64,000 bases of DNA from Palsa-504 sp963744575 (lineage in GTDB: Bacteria > Actinomycetota > Actinomycetes > Streptosporangiales > Streptosporangiaceae). A program made the position numbers and the translations under genes. The notes below the pieces were generated by a model. That model saw only the letters and a program-made list of their open reading frames with translations. It was not told the DNA's origin and searched no databases. Positions 46,172 to 54,985 of the stretch are shown here, in pieces (within the stretch, counting starts at the first letter, position 1; each line of letters opens with the position of its first letter). Location of the stretch: NCBI GenBank assembly GCA_963744575.1, contig CAVUUF010000025.1, forward strand, positions 310,001 through 374,000. The letters are read 5' to 3'.

Positions 46172-47878
46172 ATGACGGTCAACTCACGTACCCAGGTCGG
46201 CATCGTCGGGGCTGGCCCCGCCGGGCTGCTGCTCTCGCACCTGCTGGCGCTGCGCGGCATCGACTCGATCGTGGTGGAGAACCGCAGCCGGGCCTACTGC
46301 GAGGCACGGCAGCGAGCAGGCCTGCTCGAGGCCGGCACGGTCGAACTGCTCCGCGCGGTCGGCCTGGGCGCGCGGATGGACGCCGAGGGCCTCGAGCACG
46401 GCGGGATCTACCTGCAGTTCGAAGGCGAGCGGCATCACCTCGATTTCCGTGACCTGACCGGCGGCCGCTGGGTGACCATTTACGCGCAGACCGAAATCGT
46501 CAAGGACCTGATCCGGGCCAGGCTCGCGGCCGGGGCCATGATCGAGTTCGACGTGACGGATACCGAAGTCGGCCAACTCGACACCGAACAGCCCGTGCTC
46601 CGCTTCACCGACTCGGCGGGAACCCGGCGCGAAATCCGCTGCGACGCGATCGCCGGCTGCGACGGGTTCCACGGAATCTGCCGGGATTCCATGCCGCCGG
46701 GCCTCATCCGGGTGGCCGAACGGGGCTACCCGTACTCCTGGCTCGGCATCCTGGCCGCCGTGCCGCCGTCCACCGACGAGCTCATCTACTCCCGGCACGA
46801 GGACGGATTCGCACTGCACACCATGCGCACGCCACAGGTCAGCCGGCTGTACCTGCAGGCGCCTGCCGACGAGGAGATCGAACGGTGGTCCGATGACCGT
46901 ATCTGGGCCGAGCTGCGGCACCGGCTGGGCGTGCCGGGATGGGACCTGAAGGAGGGCCCGATCACGGAGAAGGCCATCTCTCCGATGCGCAGCTTCGTCG
47001 CCGCGCCCATGCGCTACCGGCGGCTGTTCCTGGCGGGCGACGCCGCGCACATCGTGCCGCCCACCGGGGCCAAGGGCCTCAACCTGGCCATCGCCGACGT
47101 GACCGCGCTGGCCACGGCCCTGACCAGCCTGCTCAGCGACGGGCGGAGTGAGCTGGCCGACGCGTACTCGGACAGCTGCCTGAGCCGGGTCTGGCGGGCT
47201 ACTCACTTTTCCTGGTGGATGACCTCCATGCTGCACGTGAACCCGCACGCGGATCAGTTCGAGGCCGCGCTGCAGCTCTCCCAGCTGCGCTACGTCATCT
47301 CGTCCCGCGCGGCCGCTACCACGCTGGCCGAAAACTACACCGGGTACTTCCCGCTCAACTGGGTGTCGTTACCCGAGGCCGAGGTGATGCCGCGGCCGCA
47401 GCGCCCGGGCCAGCAGGGCGGACAGCGCCGCCGCCACGCCAGGCTCGGTCAGCGACATCGGCGCGCTGAAGCTGCGCTCGGAGCCGAGCAGGTGCAGCGC
47501 CCACAGCCGGTGCCGCAGTGTGTAGAGCTCGGTGCGCACGGCGCTGGCCAGGCCGGTGCCGCTCCCGGCCGCCCAGCCCTCGACGCCGTGGATGTCGGTC
47601 AGCAGCCTGGTCAGCTCGTCGTACCCGGTCGGCCCGCTGGTCAAGATGACCATCAGCGCGGCCTCGCGCACCGCGACCGAGAAGTCCGGCTGCGGGCCGT
47701 CGTCCGGGCCGATCAGCGCGGCCGTGCCGATGTGCCATCTGGCGGCGGGGTCCGCCGTCATGAGCTTGCCCGTCTTGGTGAGCACCAGGGTGGTGCGGCT
47801 GCGGCGGACGGCCCCCATCTCGCTCTGCGCCATGCCGCGCAGCGTATGCAGCGGGAACACGTCGAGTTCCTGGCGTAG
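46172..47878 (+). CDS. pobA: 4-hydroxybenzoate 3-monooxygenase, read-through C-terminus
   Basis: A flavoprotein that makes protocatechuate from 4-hydroxybenzoate. FAD motifs VGIVGAGPAGLLLS, GCDGFHG and LAGDAAHIVPPTGAKGLNLA, and substrate-region segments, are complete. Homology ends near ALAENYxG-like TTLAENYTG (about residue 394). The frame has no stop there and continues about 170 residues, antisense through the next gene, to 47878; that tail is basic, Gln/Arg/Ala-rich and looks non-native. ATG 46172 has GGAAGG 4 nt upstream. The enzyme core appears intact; the effect of the tail is unknown. Confidence 0.9.
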   Translation: MTVNSRTQVGIVGAGPAGLLLSHLLALRGIDSIVVENRSRAYCEARQRAGLLEAGTVELLRAVGLGARMDAEGLEHGGIYLQFEGERHHLDFRDLTGGRWVTIYAQTEIVKDLIRARLAAGAMIEFDVTDTEVGQLDTEQPVLRFTDSAGTRREIRCDAIAGCDGFHGICRDSMPPGLIRVAERGYPYSWLGILAAVPPSTDELIYSRHEDGFALHTMRTPQVSRLYLQAPADEEIERWSDDRIWAELRHRLGVPGWDLKEGPITEKAISPMRSFVAAPMRYRRLFLAGDAAHIVPPTGAKGLNLAIADVTALATALTSLLSDGRSELADAYSDSCLSRVWRATHFSWWMTSMLHVNPHADQFEAALQLSQLRYVISSRAAATTLAENYTGYFPLNWVSLPEAEVMPRPQRPGQQGGQRRRHARLGQRHRRAEAALGAEQVQRPQPVPQCVELGAHGAGQAGAAPGRPALDAVDVGQQPGQLVVPGRPAGQDDHQRGLAHRDREVRLRAVVRADQRGRADVPSGGGVRRHELARLGEHQGGAAAADGPHLALRHAAQRMQREHVEFLA

Positions 47879-48742
47879 CGGACCGACGAGCTGGTCGCGC
47901 CAGCCGAACTCCTCGACCGCCTCGGTGACGAGCGCGGGCGCGATGTAGTGCCTGGCCGTGAGGCGCAGGCCCGCGGCGGCGTGGCCGAGCAGCCAGCCCA
48001 GCGTGGGCAGCGGGTCGTCGGGGACCGCGGGCGGGTCGAGCAGGCGCGTGATGAGGCTCTGAGCCAGCCGGGACCGCTCACCCGGCCGGCCATGCGCCCA
48101 CGCGTCGATGCGCTCGGCGCTGATGCGGCCCAGCCAGGTGTCGCGGCCGGGCGCGCCGTCGTGCGCCCGGGCCGTCTCCGCGACGTTTTCCGGTCCGTCG
48201 TCGGTCTTGGGACGGCCGGTCAGCCAGCGGTTGACGATTTCCACGCGCTTGGTGCGCCAGCCGCGCGCGCCCGCGCTCAGCTCGCCGGAGGCGAAGGCCA
48301 GTTCCAGGGCGGCTGCGCAGGCGTCGTAGGCGGCGCGCTCCTGCGGTCCCATCACCGAACCCCAGGCCAGCAGCTCGGTGTCCGGCGGTGCCGCGTTGGA
48401 TTCCTCGATCGCCTCGGTGTAGGCGGCGATTCCTTCCTCCTGCCCGTCCGCGTAGGCGGTGATGATCCGCTCGGTGCCCGTGGAAGAACACACTCCCGCG
48501 TACCGGTCCAGGCCCGCCAGCAGGAACAGGCGGCCGAGAGCCTTCGCCACGCCGACCCGGCCCTCCGTGGACATCGGCCACTTCACCGGGAGCGCGTACC
48601 AGAGGAACTCCTGCAGGCGCAGCAGCGAGATAGTCTCCAGGCCCTCGTCGCCGGCCAGCCAGGCCAGGGCCGCCCGCGCGTCGCCGGCCGCTTCCGGATC
48701 CTCCCGCGTCAGGGTCTCCAGCGCCTGGGTCTCTGTCATCAT
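47369..48742 (-). CDS. Conserved hypothetical protein, 457 aa
   Basis: I do not recognise the family by name. The protein is soluble and mostly helical, with conserved-looking stretches LETISLLRLQEFLWYALP, MSTEGRVGVAKALGRLF and DPLPTLGWLLGHAAAGLRLT. CAGACT (minus, 48754-48749) lies 6 nt before ATG 48742, supporting that start. Its last 510 bases are overlapped antisense by the pobA read-through tail. Ordinary composition and even codon use suggest it is the genuine gene of the two in the overlap. Confidence 0.75.
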   Translation of the reverse strand: MMTETQALETLTREDPEAAGDARAALAWLAGDEGLETISLLRLQEFLWYALPVKWPMSTEGRVGVAKALGRLFLLAGLDRYAGVCSSTGTERIITAYADGQEEGIAAYTEAIEESNAAPPDTELLAWGSVMGPQERAAYDACAAALELAFASGELSAGARGWRTKRVEIVNRWLTGRPKTDDGPENVAETARAHDGAPGRDTWLGRISAERIDAWAHGRPGERSRLAQSLITRLLDPPAVPDDPLPTLGWLLGHAAAGLRLTARHYIAPALVTEAVEEFGWRDQLVGPLRQELDVFPLHTLRGMAQSEMGAVRRSRTTLVLTKTGKLMTADPAARWHIGTAALIGPDDGPQPDFSVAVREAALMVILTSGPTGYDELTRLLTDIHGVEGWAAGSGTGLASAVRTELYTLRHRLWALHLLGSERSFSAPMSLTEPGVAAALSALLARALRPRHHLGLG

Positions 48743-48863
48743 GCGGACAGTCTGCCGCAGGCCGATGCGTGAGGCTAGTGCACGTTCATTTGCCCGGGTC
48801 CGGACTTCGACCGATCCGCACGGAGAGCGGCGACCAGGCAATTGCGTCGGGCATCATAGTCGA

Positions 48864-49646
48864 ATGCCAGGAATTTACGACGCGCCGGAGTTCTACGAGG
48901 CCGCATGTGCCTACCGTGACGTTCCCGGCGAAGTGGACGCGCTGCTGCGGTGGTCCGGCAAGCACCGGACCGCGGATACCGGCCTGCGGTCGGTTCTCGA
49001 GCTCGCGGCCGGCCCGGCCGAGCATGCCCGCACCCTGGCCCGGCGCGGGCTCGAGGCCACCGCGCTTGACCTCAGCCCGGCGATGTGCGCGCGGGCGCGT
49101 GACCTGGCGGCGGCGGCCGGGATCCAGCTGACCGTGGTCCAGGACGACATGCGGGACTTCAGCCTCCCCGGCCGTTACGACCTCGCGATCACGATGCTCA
49201 ACTCGCTGTGCCACCTGCTCTCGCTCGACGACATGCTGCGCCACCTGGCCTCGGTGGCGCGCCACCTGGAGCCAGGTGGCCTGTACATCATCGAGCTCGC
49301 GCATCCCGCGGACTTCCTCGCCCCCCAGCGCCGGACCAGCAGCGAATGGAGCTCCGAGGTCGACGGGGGAACGGTCAGCGTGCGCTGGGGCGGGCAAGAC
49401 CGGATCGACCCGGTCACGCAGGTGACCAGGGAACATGTCAGCGTCACCTACCACGAGCGCGGCGGGCCGGTGCGGACGGTCACCGACGTGGTGCCGAACC
49501 GGTTCTGGACCGCGACCGAGATGACCGCCGCCATCAGGCTGGCCGCCGGATTCACCGTCGCGGCCAGCTATGGTGACTTCGAGACCGACTCGCCCGTCGA
49601 CGCCCCCGACGCGTGGCGGATGATCCTGGTGCTCGGCCGGGAGTAA
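48864..49646 (+). CDS. Class I SAM-dependent methyltransferase
   Basis: A 260-residue protein with motif I VLELAAGPAEHARTLARRG, an acidic residue after LEATALDLSPAM, and motif IV LAITMLNSLCHL. The C-terminal part resembles the family that includes small-molecule methyltransferases with a beta-sheet lid. The substrate is unknown. CATCAT (48852-48857) lies 6 nt before the ATG. It is divergent from the 457-aa gene and overlaps the end of the convergent exporter gene by 79 bp. Confidence 0.9.
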   Translation: MPGIYDAPEFYEAACAYRDVPGEVDALLRWSGKHRTADTGLRSVLELAAGPAEHARTLARRGLEATALDLSPAMCARARDLAAAAGIQLTVVQDDMRDFSLPGRYDLAITMLNSLCHLLSLDDMLRHLASVARHLEPGGLYIIELAHPADFLAPQRRTSSEWSSEVDGGTVSVRWGGQDRIDPVTQVTREHVSVTYHERGGPVRTVTDVVPNRFWTATEMTAAIRLAAGFTVAASYGDFETDSPVDAPDAWRMILVLGRE

Positions 49647-50566
49647 GCCGGCGCACGCCGGCTCACCGCGACCACCACCCCGGTCAGCACCAGCGCCACG
49701 CCGAGCAACTGGAGGGCGGACGGGCGCTCGCCCAGGATCACGCGGCTGAGCGCCACCGAACCGGCCGGCTGGATCAGCAGCAGCGCGCCGATCATCCCGG
49801 CGGCCAGCCGCGGCATGGACACGGTGATCAGCAGCCAGCCGACGACCTGCGAGGTCAGGGCGAGCAGGGCCAGCCAGCCGAGCGTGGGCCAGATGGAGGC
49901 GGCCGGCCCGAGCCGGAAGTCGTGCAGGGCCAGCCCGAGCAGCACGGAACCGGCCGTCGCGCCGGCCGTCGCCTCGAAGAGCGGCGCGGCCACCGCCGGG
50001 CGGGCGCCGGCGGCGGAGGTGGCGGCGGAGGTGGCCTGACGCAGCATCAGGATGTAGATGGCGTACAGGACGGCCACGCCGGCGCCGTACACCACGCCGA
50101 GCGCGGGATCGGTGCCGTAGGCGCGGGCTCGGCCCCCGTCGGCGAGCCCGCCCACCAGGGCCAGGCCGGCCAGCATGACCGGGGACGCCAGGACCAGGGA
50201 CCGGCGCGGCCGCTCGCCGAGGAAAAGCCAGGCCAGCAGGGAGATGATCAGCACCTGCAGATTGGTCACCACGGTGCCGAGCCCGGCGCCGATGGCGGTG
50301 ATCGCGTGGCTCCACAAGACGAGGTCGGCGGCCAGGAACACCCCGGCCAGGCGGGCCAGCCAGCGGCTGCGCGGCGGCAGCGGCGCGGCGCCGCGCCGCC
50401 GCTCCACCAGCGCCAGGGCGCCAAGGACCGGCAGGGCGAAGGCGCACCGGCCGAGCGCCGTGATGCTGGCCGAGGTCGAGGCCAGCCGCATCAGGACCGC
50501 CGAACTCGAGATGCAGACCGCTCCGGCCGCGGCCGCCGCCGCCGGCGGCACCGTCTTCACCGGCAT
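49568..50566 (-). CDS. EamA/DMT-family transporter
   Basis: A 332-residue inner-membrane protein with about ten TM helices in two EamA repeats. The first ends in LVTNLQVLIISLLAWLFLGERP-like sequence (here in parts, GTVVTNLQVLI and LFLGERPRRS); the second ends in QPAGSVALSRVILGERPS. Such proteins export amino acids or metabolites. AGGGAGA precedes the ATG. The last about 25 residues overlap the methyltransferase gene on the other strand. Confidence 0.92.
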   Translation of the reverse strand: MPVKTVPPAAAAAAGAVCISSSAVLMRLASTSASITALGRCAFALPVLGALALVERRRGAAPLPPRSRWLARLAGVFLAADLVLWSHAITAIGAGLGTVVTNLQVLIISLLAWLFLGERPRRSLVLASPVMLAGLALVGGLADGGRARAYGTDPALGVVYGAGVAVLYAIYILMLRQATSAATSAAGARPAVAAPLFEATAGATAGSVLLGLALHDFRLGPAASIWPTLGWLALLALTSQVVGWLLITVSMPRLAAGMIGALLLIQPAGSVALSRVILGERPSALQLLGVALVLTGVVVAVSRRAPAYSRPSTRIIRHASGASTGESVSKSP

Positions 50567-50606
50567 GAGCGGTTTCTCCCTGGTATGTCATGAGCAAAAG
50601 CGCGTT

Positions 50607-50804
50607 ATGGTAATGACGATAACCGGTGTCCGCCATTGCGAGGCGCCTGATTGCGAGGCGGTCTTCGTCGACCTGTCCAAGAATCGTTCCCGCCGCTACT
50701 GCGACACGGGTAACTGCGGCAACAGGCAGCACGTGGCGGCCTACCGCGAGCGGCTGCACCGCGACCACCGCTACCGCGATGGGATGGCCTCCCGCGGGGC
50801 CTGA
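50607..50804 (+). CDS. Stand-alone CGNR zinc finger protein
   Basis: A 65-residue protein that is essentially one CGNR zinc finger: CEAPDCEAVFVDLSKNRSR, then RYCDTGNCGNRQHVAAYRER. The usual N-terminal ABATE (stress-response) domain of about 120 residues is absent. It may be a small DNA-binding protein or a truncated one. Starts at ATG 50607 or 50613 are possible; no clear ribosome site is seen. It overlaps the 3' end of the convergent RHH regulator gene by 34 bp and lies 40 bp from the divergent exporter. Confidence 0.75.
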   Translation: MVMTITGVRHCEAPDCEAVFVDLSKNRSRRYCDTGNCGNRQHVAAYRERLHRDHRYRDGMASRGA

Positions 50805-51454
50805 TCCTCCGCCGCCATGCCGTGCCTGAGGTAGCCATCCAGGATGGCCTCGACCACCTGGGTGAGCGAGTTGCCCTCGTCCGCCGCGGCCCGGTGCGCG
50901 GAGGCGCGCAGCGTATGGTCGATCTTGATCGTCAGGTGCGGCCGCAGGCCGGTCGGGCTGGCCACCCGCCGGTGCGGAAACGGCGGCGGCGGCTCGCAGC
51001 CCACCGGTTCCCCGGATGGCCCGGCCGGGCGCCGGCGGCGGACCCGCGCCTGTACCGCCTGCCGGCTGATGCCGAGAGCCTCGGCGAGCGGGCGCAACGG
51101 CCAGCCCGCCTCGTGCAGCGAGGCCAGCGTGGCGGACAACAGCTCGCTGCGTCCGGAGGAGCGCAGCTCGCGCAGCCGGGTAGCCACCCGCTCGGGTAGC
51201 ACCAGCCGGGGCGGTATGGGGGGGCGCAGCGCCCCTCCCGAGAGGGGCTCCCCGGGAGGAAGAGCGGGGACGGATCCTCCCGGGCTAGCGCTGTCGCCCC
51301 CCCGGGCCAGCGCCGCCTGTACGTACTGGCGCAGCCCGTGCGTCACCACCTCGGACATCGTCCGGCCCTCCCGCGCCAGCCGCGCCTTGAGCCGCTGCCG
51401 TCGTTCCTGGTCGAGCCGGAAGGTCAGCAGCCGCCGGGAGCCGGACGAGTTCAT
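50771..51454 (-). CDS. Regulator with RHH-HTH-RHH architecture, coupled to glpD
   Basis: A 227-residue protein with three apparent DNA-binding modules. Residues about 8-50 form a ribbon-helix-helix (LLTFRLDQERRQRLKARLA, then MSEVVTHGLRQYV). About 105-140 form a helix-turn-helix (RPLAEALGISRQAVQARVRR). About 175-216 form a second RHH (HLTIKIDHTLRASAHRAAA, then LTQVVEAILDGYL). Pro/Gly-rich linkers, one made by GC hairpins (51221-51259), separate them. Its ATG overlaps the glpD stop by 4 bp, so it is co-transcribed with glpD and may regulate glycerol metabolism. I know no named family with this arrangement. Confidence 0.7.
   Translation of the reverse strand: MNSSGSRRLLTFRLDQERRQRLKARLAREGRTMSEVVTHGLRQYVQAALARGGDSASPGGSVPALPPGEPLSGGALRPPIPPRLVLPERVATRLRELRSSGRSELLSATLASLHEAGWPLRPLAEALGISRQAVQARVRRRRPAGPSGEPVGCEPPPPFPHRRVASPTGLRPHLTIKIDHTLRASAHRAAADEGNSLTQVVEAILDGYLRHGMAAEDQAPREAIPSR
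51221..51259. repeat. Two adjacent GC hairpins in the RHH regulator linker
   Basis: First hairpin 51221-51227 with 51229-51235 (GGGGCGC/GCGCCCC, one-base loop); second 51234-51240 with 51253-51259 (CCTCCCG/CGGGAGG). They encode the Pro/Gly-rich linker between the first RHH and the HTH. Confidence 0.7.
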
Positions 51455-53217
51455 CGCGCCGCGGCCAGAGCCCGGCCGGGCGGCGAGCCGGGCGCCGAAC
51501 CCGGCACCGAGCCGGACGCCGGGCCAGATGCCGAGCCGCCGGGTGCCGGGCCGGAGGGCATGGCGGCCACCGTCTTCTCGGCCTCGACCAGGTCCAGGTA
51601 CCGGCGCGTCTCGGCGGCGCGCCGACGGCGGCTCCAGCCGAGCAGGCGGCCCATGATCGCGGCCACCTCGGCCGCCGCCTCGGCGCCCGAGTCGGCCGAC
51701 TCGATGAACAGGCGCGTCCGCCGCATCAGCACGTCCTCCACGTGCAGGGCGTTCTCGTGGGTCACCGCGTAGGCGACCTCCGCGCGCAGGTACGGGTGGC
51801 CTTCGGCCAGCGGCCGGGCCAGCCCGGTGTCGGCCCGGATCTCCTCGAGCACTTCGGCGGCGAGCGTCCCGTACCGGCTGAGCAGGTGCTCCACCGCGGC
51901 GCGGGGCACCCCGTAGTCCTCGGCCAGCCGGCCGACCGCGGGCTGCACCGCGGCCAGCCCGTCCGCGCCGAGCAGCGGTACCTGGTCGGTCACAGATCCG
52001 GGCACGTCGCGGCCGAAGTCCGCTACGGCGGTGTCCACCACGTCGCGGGCCATTAGCCGGTAGGTGGTGAACTTGCCGCCCGCGATGCTGACCAGCCCGG
52101 GCAGCGGGGTGTCGACCACGTGCTCCCGGGACAGCTTGGTGGTGGGCTTGGAGCCGTTACCCAGCTGCGGATCCACCAGCGGCCGCAGGCCTGCGTACGC
52201 GGCGGTGACGTCGGCGCGGGTCAGCGGGCGGGCCAGCACCCGGTTCGCGGCGGCCAGGATGTACTCGACGTCTTCCTCGGTCGGCGCGGGCTCGGCCCGG
52301 TCCCCGGCGAAGTCGGTGTCGGTGGTGCCGACGATCCAGTGCTGTCCCCAGGGGATGAAGAACAGCACGCTCTTGTCGGTGCGCAGGATCATCCCGGTGT
52401 CCGCGTCCACCGCCGCCCGCGGCACCACGATGTGCACGCCCTTGGACATCCGGACCCGGTAGCCGGCCCGGACCCCGGCCAGTTCGTGCACCAGGTCGGT
52501 CCAGACCCCCGCGCAGACCACCACGGCCGCCGCGGACACGTCGAGCAAGCGCCCGGTTTCCTCGTCCCGGACCCGGGCGCCAGTGACGCGCTCCCCGTCC
52601 GGGGAACGCAGCAGCCCGACCGCGCTGACCCGGGTAGCCACGACCGCGCTGTGCGCCGCCGCGGTACGCGCCACGGTCAGCGTGTGCCTGGCGTCGTCGA
52701 CCTGCGCGTCGTAGTAGAGCATCGCGCCCGCGAGCCGGTCGGGCGACAGGGCGGGGGCGCGCTTGAGCGCGCCGCGCGCGGACAGGTGCCGGTGATGCGG
52801 CACCGGCCGGCGGGTGCCCTCCATCGCGTCGTACAGGACCAGGCCCGCGCCCACGTAGGGCCGCTCCACCACCTTCTTGTACAGCGGATACATGAAGGAG
52901 ACCGGCTTGACCAGGTGCGGGGCGAGCTTGGACACGAGCAGGTCGCGTTCCCGCAGCGCCTCGTAGACCAGCTTGAAATCGAACTGCTCCAGGTACCGCA
53001 GGCCGCCGTGGATGAGCTTGCTCGACCGGCTCGAGGTACCCGAGGCCAGGTCGCGGGTCTCCACCAGGGCCACCCGCAGGCCCCGGGACGCGGCGTCCAG
53101 GGCGGCCCCCGCCCCCGTGATGCCACCGCCGATGACCAGCACGTCGAACCGCTCGGCCGCCAGCCGGCTGAGCATCGCGGCCCGGTCGCGGGCGTCGAGA
53201 GCGCCTTTACTTTCCAT
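51451..53217 (-). CDS. glpD: Aerobic glycerol-3-phosphate dehydrogenase
   Basis: A 588-residue membrane-associated FAD enzyme oxidising glycerol 3-phosphate to DHAP and feeding electrons to quinone. The N-terminal FDVLVIGGGITGAGAAL, SSRSSKLIHGGLRYLEQFDF and the mid-protein VGTTDTDFAGD are diagnostic. The C-terminal about 30 residues are a Pro/Gly/Ser/Ala repeat tail without family counterpart. ATG 53217 has a GGGGGA stretch upstream; GTG 53220 is one codon earlier. It is divergent from glpK and followed by the RHH regulator gene. Confidence 0.96.
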   Translation of the reverse strand: MESKGALDARDRAAMLSRLAAERFDVLVIGGGITGAGAALDAASRGLRVALVETRDLASGTSSRSSKLIHGGLRYLEQFDFKLVYEALRERDLLVSKLAPHLVKPVSFMYPLYKKVVERPYVGAGLVLYDAMEGTRRPVPHHRHLSARGALKRAPALSPDRLAGAMLYYDAQVDDARHTLTVARTAAAHSAVVATRVSAVGLLRSPDGERVTGARVRDEETGRLLDVSAAAVVVCAGVWTDLVHELAGVRAGYRVRMSKGVHIVVPRAAVDADTGMILRTDKSVLFFIPWGQHWIVGTTDTDFAGDRAEPAPTEEDVEYILAAANRVLARPLTRADVTAAYAGLRPLVDPQLGNGSKPTTKLSREHVVDTPLPGLVSIAGGKFTTYRLMARDVVDTAVADFGRDVPGSVTDQVPLLGADGLAAVQPAVGRLAEDYGVPRAAVEHLLSRYGTLAAEVLEEIRADTGLARPLAEGHPYLRAEVAYAVTHENALHVEDVLMRRTRLFIESADSGAEAAAEVAAIMGRLLGWSRRRRAAETRRYLDLVEAEKTVAAMPSGPAPGGSASGPASGSVPGSAPGSPPGRALAAAR

Positions 53218-53220
53218 CAC

Positions 53221-53324
53221 CCATCCCCCTGATTTCGCTGTGCTCGCGGTTCTAGAGTATGTACATCGTCAACGTACCCGCAATCCGTGACATCCCGGTG
53301 AACCGCCGGGGAAAGGGAAATGGA
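53221..53324. promoter_or_regulatory. glpD/glpK divergent control region
   Basis: A 104-bp region between divergent glycerol genes. On the plus strand, TAGAGT (53253-53258) is a candidate -10. The partly palindromic GTAC-N9-GTAC at about 53262-53278 could bind a regulator (GylR-like, or the RHH protein encoded after glpD). A GGAAAGGGAAA stretch serves glpK. Confidence 0.4.
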
Positions 53325-54860
53325 GTGACCGATTTCGTCGGGGCCATCGATCAGGGCACCACGAGCACCAGGTTCATGCTGTTCGATGCCTCCGGCGCCG
53401 AGGTGGCCAGGCACCAGCTGGAACACACGCAGGTCATGCCCCGGCCCGGCTGGGTGGAGCACAACCCCGCCGAGATCTGGGAACGCACCTGCGCCGTGGT
53501 CAAGACCGTGCTGAACGAGCAGAACCTGCGGGTCAGCGACCTGGCCGCGCTCGGCCTCACCAACCAGCGCGAGACCACGCTGGCGTGGAACAAGCGCACC
53601 GGGCGCCCCTACGGCCACGCGATCGTCTGGCAGGACACCAGGACGGACCGGATCGCCGCCGCCCTGGACCGGGACGGCCGGGGCGACGTGATCAGGCGCA
53701 AGGCCGGCCTGCCGCCGGCCACCTATTTCTCCGGCGGCAAGCTGCAGTGGATGCTCGACCACGTCGACGGCCTGCGGGCCGACGCCGAACGCGGCGACGC
53801 CCTCTTCGGCACCGTCGACACCTGGCTGCTGTGGAACCTGACCGGCGGCACCGGGGGCACCGGCGGCACCGGGGGCGGCGTTCACGTCACCGACGTCACC
53901 AACGCCAGCCGCACCATGCTGATGAACCTGCAGACGCTCGACTGGGACGACGAACTGCTCGGCTTCTTCGGCGTGCCGCGCCCGATGCTGCCGGAGATCC
54001 TCCCCTCCTCGACGCCCGAACCCTACGGGGTGACCTCGAACACCGGCCCGTTCGGCGGTGAACTTCCCATCACGGGCGCCCTCGGCGACCAGCAGGCGGC
54101 CATGGTCGGGCAGGTCTGCCTGGCCCCGGGGGAGGCCAAGAACACCTACGGCACGGGCAACTTCCTGCTGCTCAACACCGGAACGGACATCGTCCGCTCC
54201 GCAACCGGCCTGCTCACCACGGTGTGCTTCAAGTTCGGCGGCCAGCCCGCCGTCTTCGCGCTCGAGGGGTCGATCGCGGTCACCGGCGCCGCCGTGCAGT
54301 GGCTACGCGACCAGCTCGGCATCATCAGCGCCGCCGCCCAGAGCGAGACGCTCGCCGCCCAGGTCGACGACACCGGCGGCATCTACTTCGTGCCGGCCTT
54401 TTCCGGGCTTTTCGCGCCGTACTGGCGGGCCGACGCGCGCGGTGCGATCGTCGGCCTGTCCAGGTTCCACACCGGCGCGCACCTGGCCCGCGCCACCCTG
54501 GAGGCCATCGCCTACCAGACCAGGGACGTGGTGCAGGCGATGGAGCAGGACTCCGGGGTCCGGCTCGAGGTGCTCAAGGTCGACGGCGGGGTGACCGCCA
54601 ACGACCTGGCCATGCAGCTGCAGGCCGACATCCTCGGCGTGCCGGTGAGTCGCCCGGTCGTGGCCGAGACCACCGCGCTCGGCGCGGCGTACGCGGCCGG
54701 CCTGGCCACCGGGTTCTGGCGGGACACCGCCGAGCTGCGCGCCAACTGGCACGAGTCGAAGCGCTGGACCCCGTCGTGGACGCCGGGCCGGCAGGCCGGC
54801 GGCTATGCCGGCTGGCGCAAGGCCGTCCAGCGCACCCTCGGCTGGGTTGATGTCGATTGA
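53325..54860 (+). CDS. glpK: Glycerol kinase
   Basis: A 511-residue FGGY kinase phosphorylating glycerol to glycerol 3-phosphate. VGAIDQGTTSTRFMLFD at the N-terminus, ALGLTNQRETTLAWNK, GALGDQQAAMVGQ and VDGGVTANDLAMQLQADILG are all present. GTG 53325 is chosen (homology starts at TDFVGAID and a purine-rich site lies upstream). A GTGGTGGTGGG segment (DNA 53841-53878) is a short low-complexity insert after LLWNL. With glpD it turns glycerol into DHAP. Confidence 0.97.
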   Translation: MTDFVGAIDQGTTSTRFMLFDASGAEVARHQLEHTQVMPRPGWVEHNPAEIWERTCAVVKTVLNEQNLRVSDLAALGLTNQRETTLAWNKRTGRPYGHAIVWQDTRTDRIAAALDRDGRGDVIRRKAGLPPATYFSGGKLQWMLDHVDGLRADAERGDALFGTVDTWLLWNLTGGTGGTGGTGGGVHVTDVTNASRTMLMNLQTLDWDDELLGFFGVPRPMLPEILPSSTPEPYGVTSNTGPFGGELPITGALGDQQAAMVGQVCLAPGEAKNTYGTGNFLLLNTGTDIVRSATGLLTTVCFKFGGQPAVFALEGSIAVTGAAVQWLRDQLGIISAAAQSETLAAQVDDTGGIYFVPAFSGLFAPYWRADARGAIVGLSRFHTGAHLARATLEAIAYQTRDVVQAMEQDSGVRLEVLKVDGGVTANDLAMQLQADILGVPVSRPVVAETTALGAAYAAGLATGFWRDTAELRANWHESKRWTPSWTPGRQAGGYAGWRKAVQRTLGWVDVD

Positions 54861-54985
54861 TACGCCAAACGAGGGACGGCGCGTGCCCCGGCGCCAGCTC
54901 CTCGGTCAGGAACCGGGCGGCGACACGGCGAAGATCATCATGCGCCGGTCCTTGAAAAAGCCGGCATCGGCGCAACAATGGTGCC

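Noticed and set aside
47385..47878. PobA tail as a genuine extra domain
   Set aside because: It is antisense to a better-supported gene and has the Arg/Gln/Ala bias typical of reverse-strand reading in high-GC DNA.
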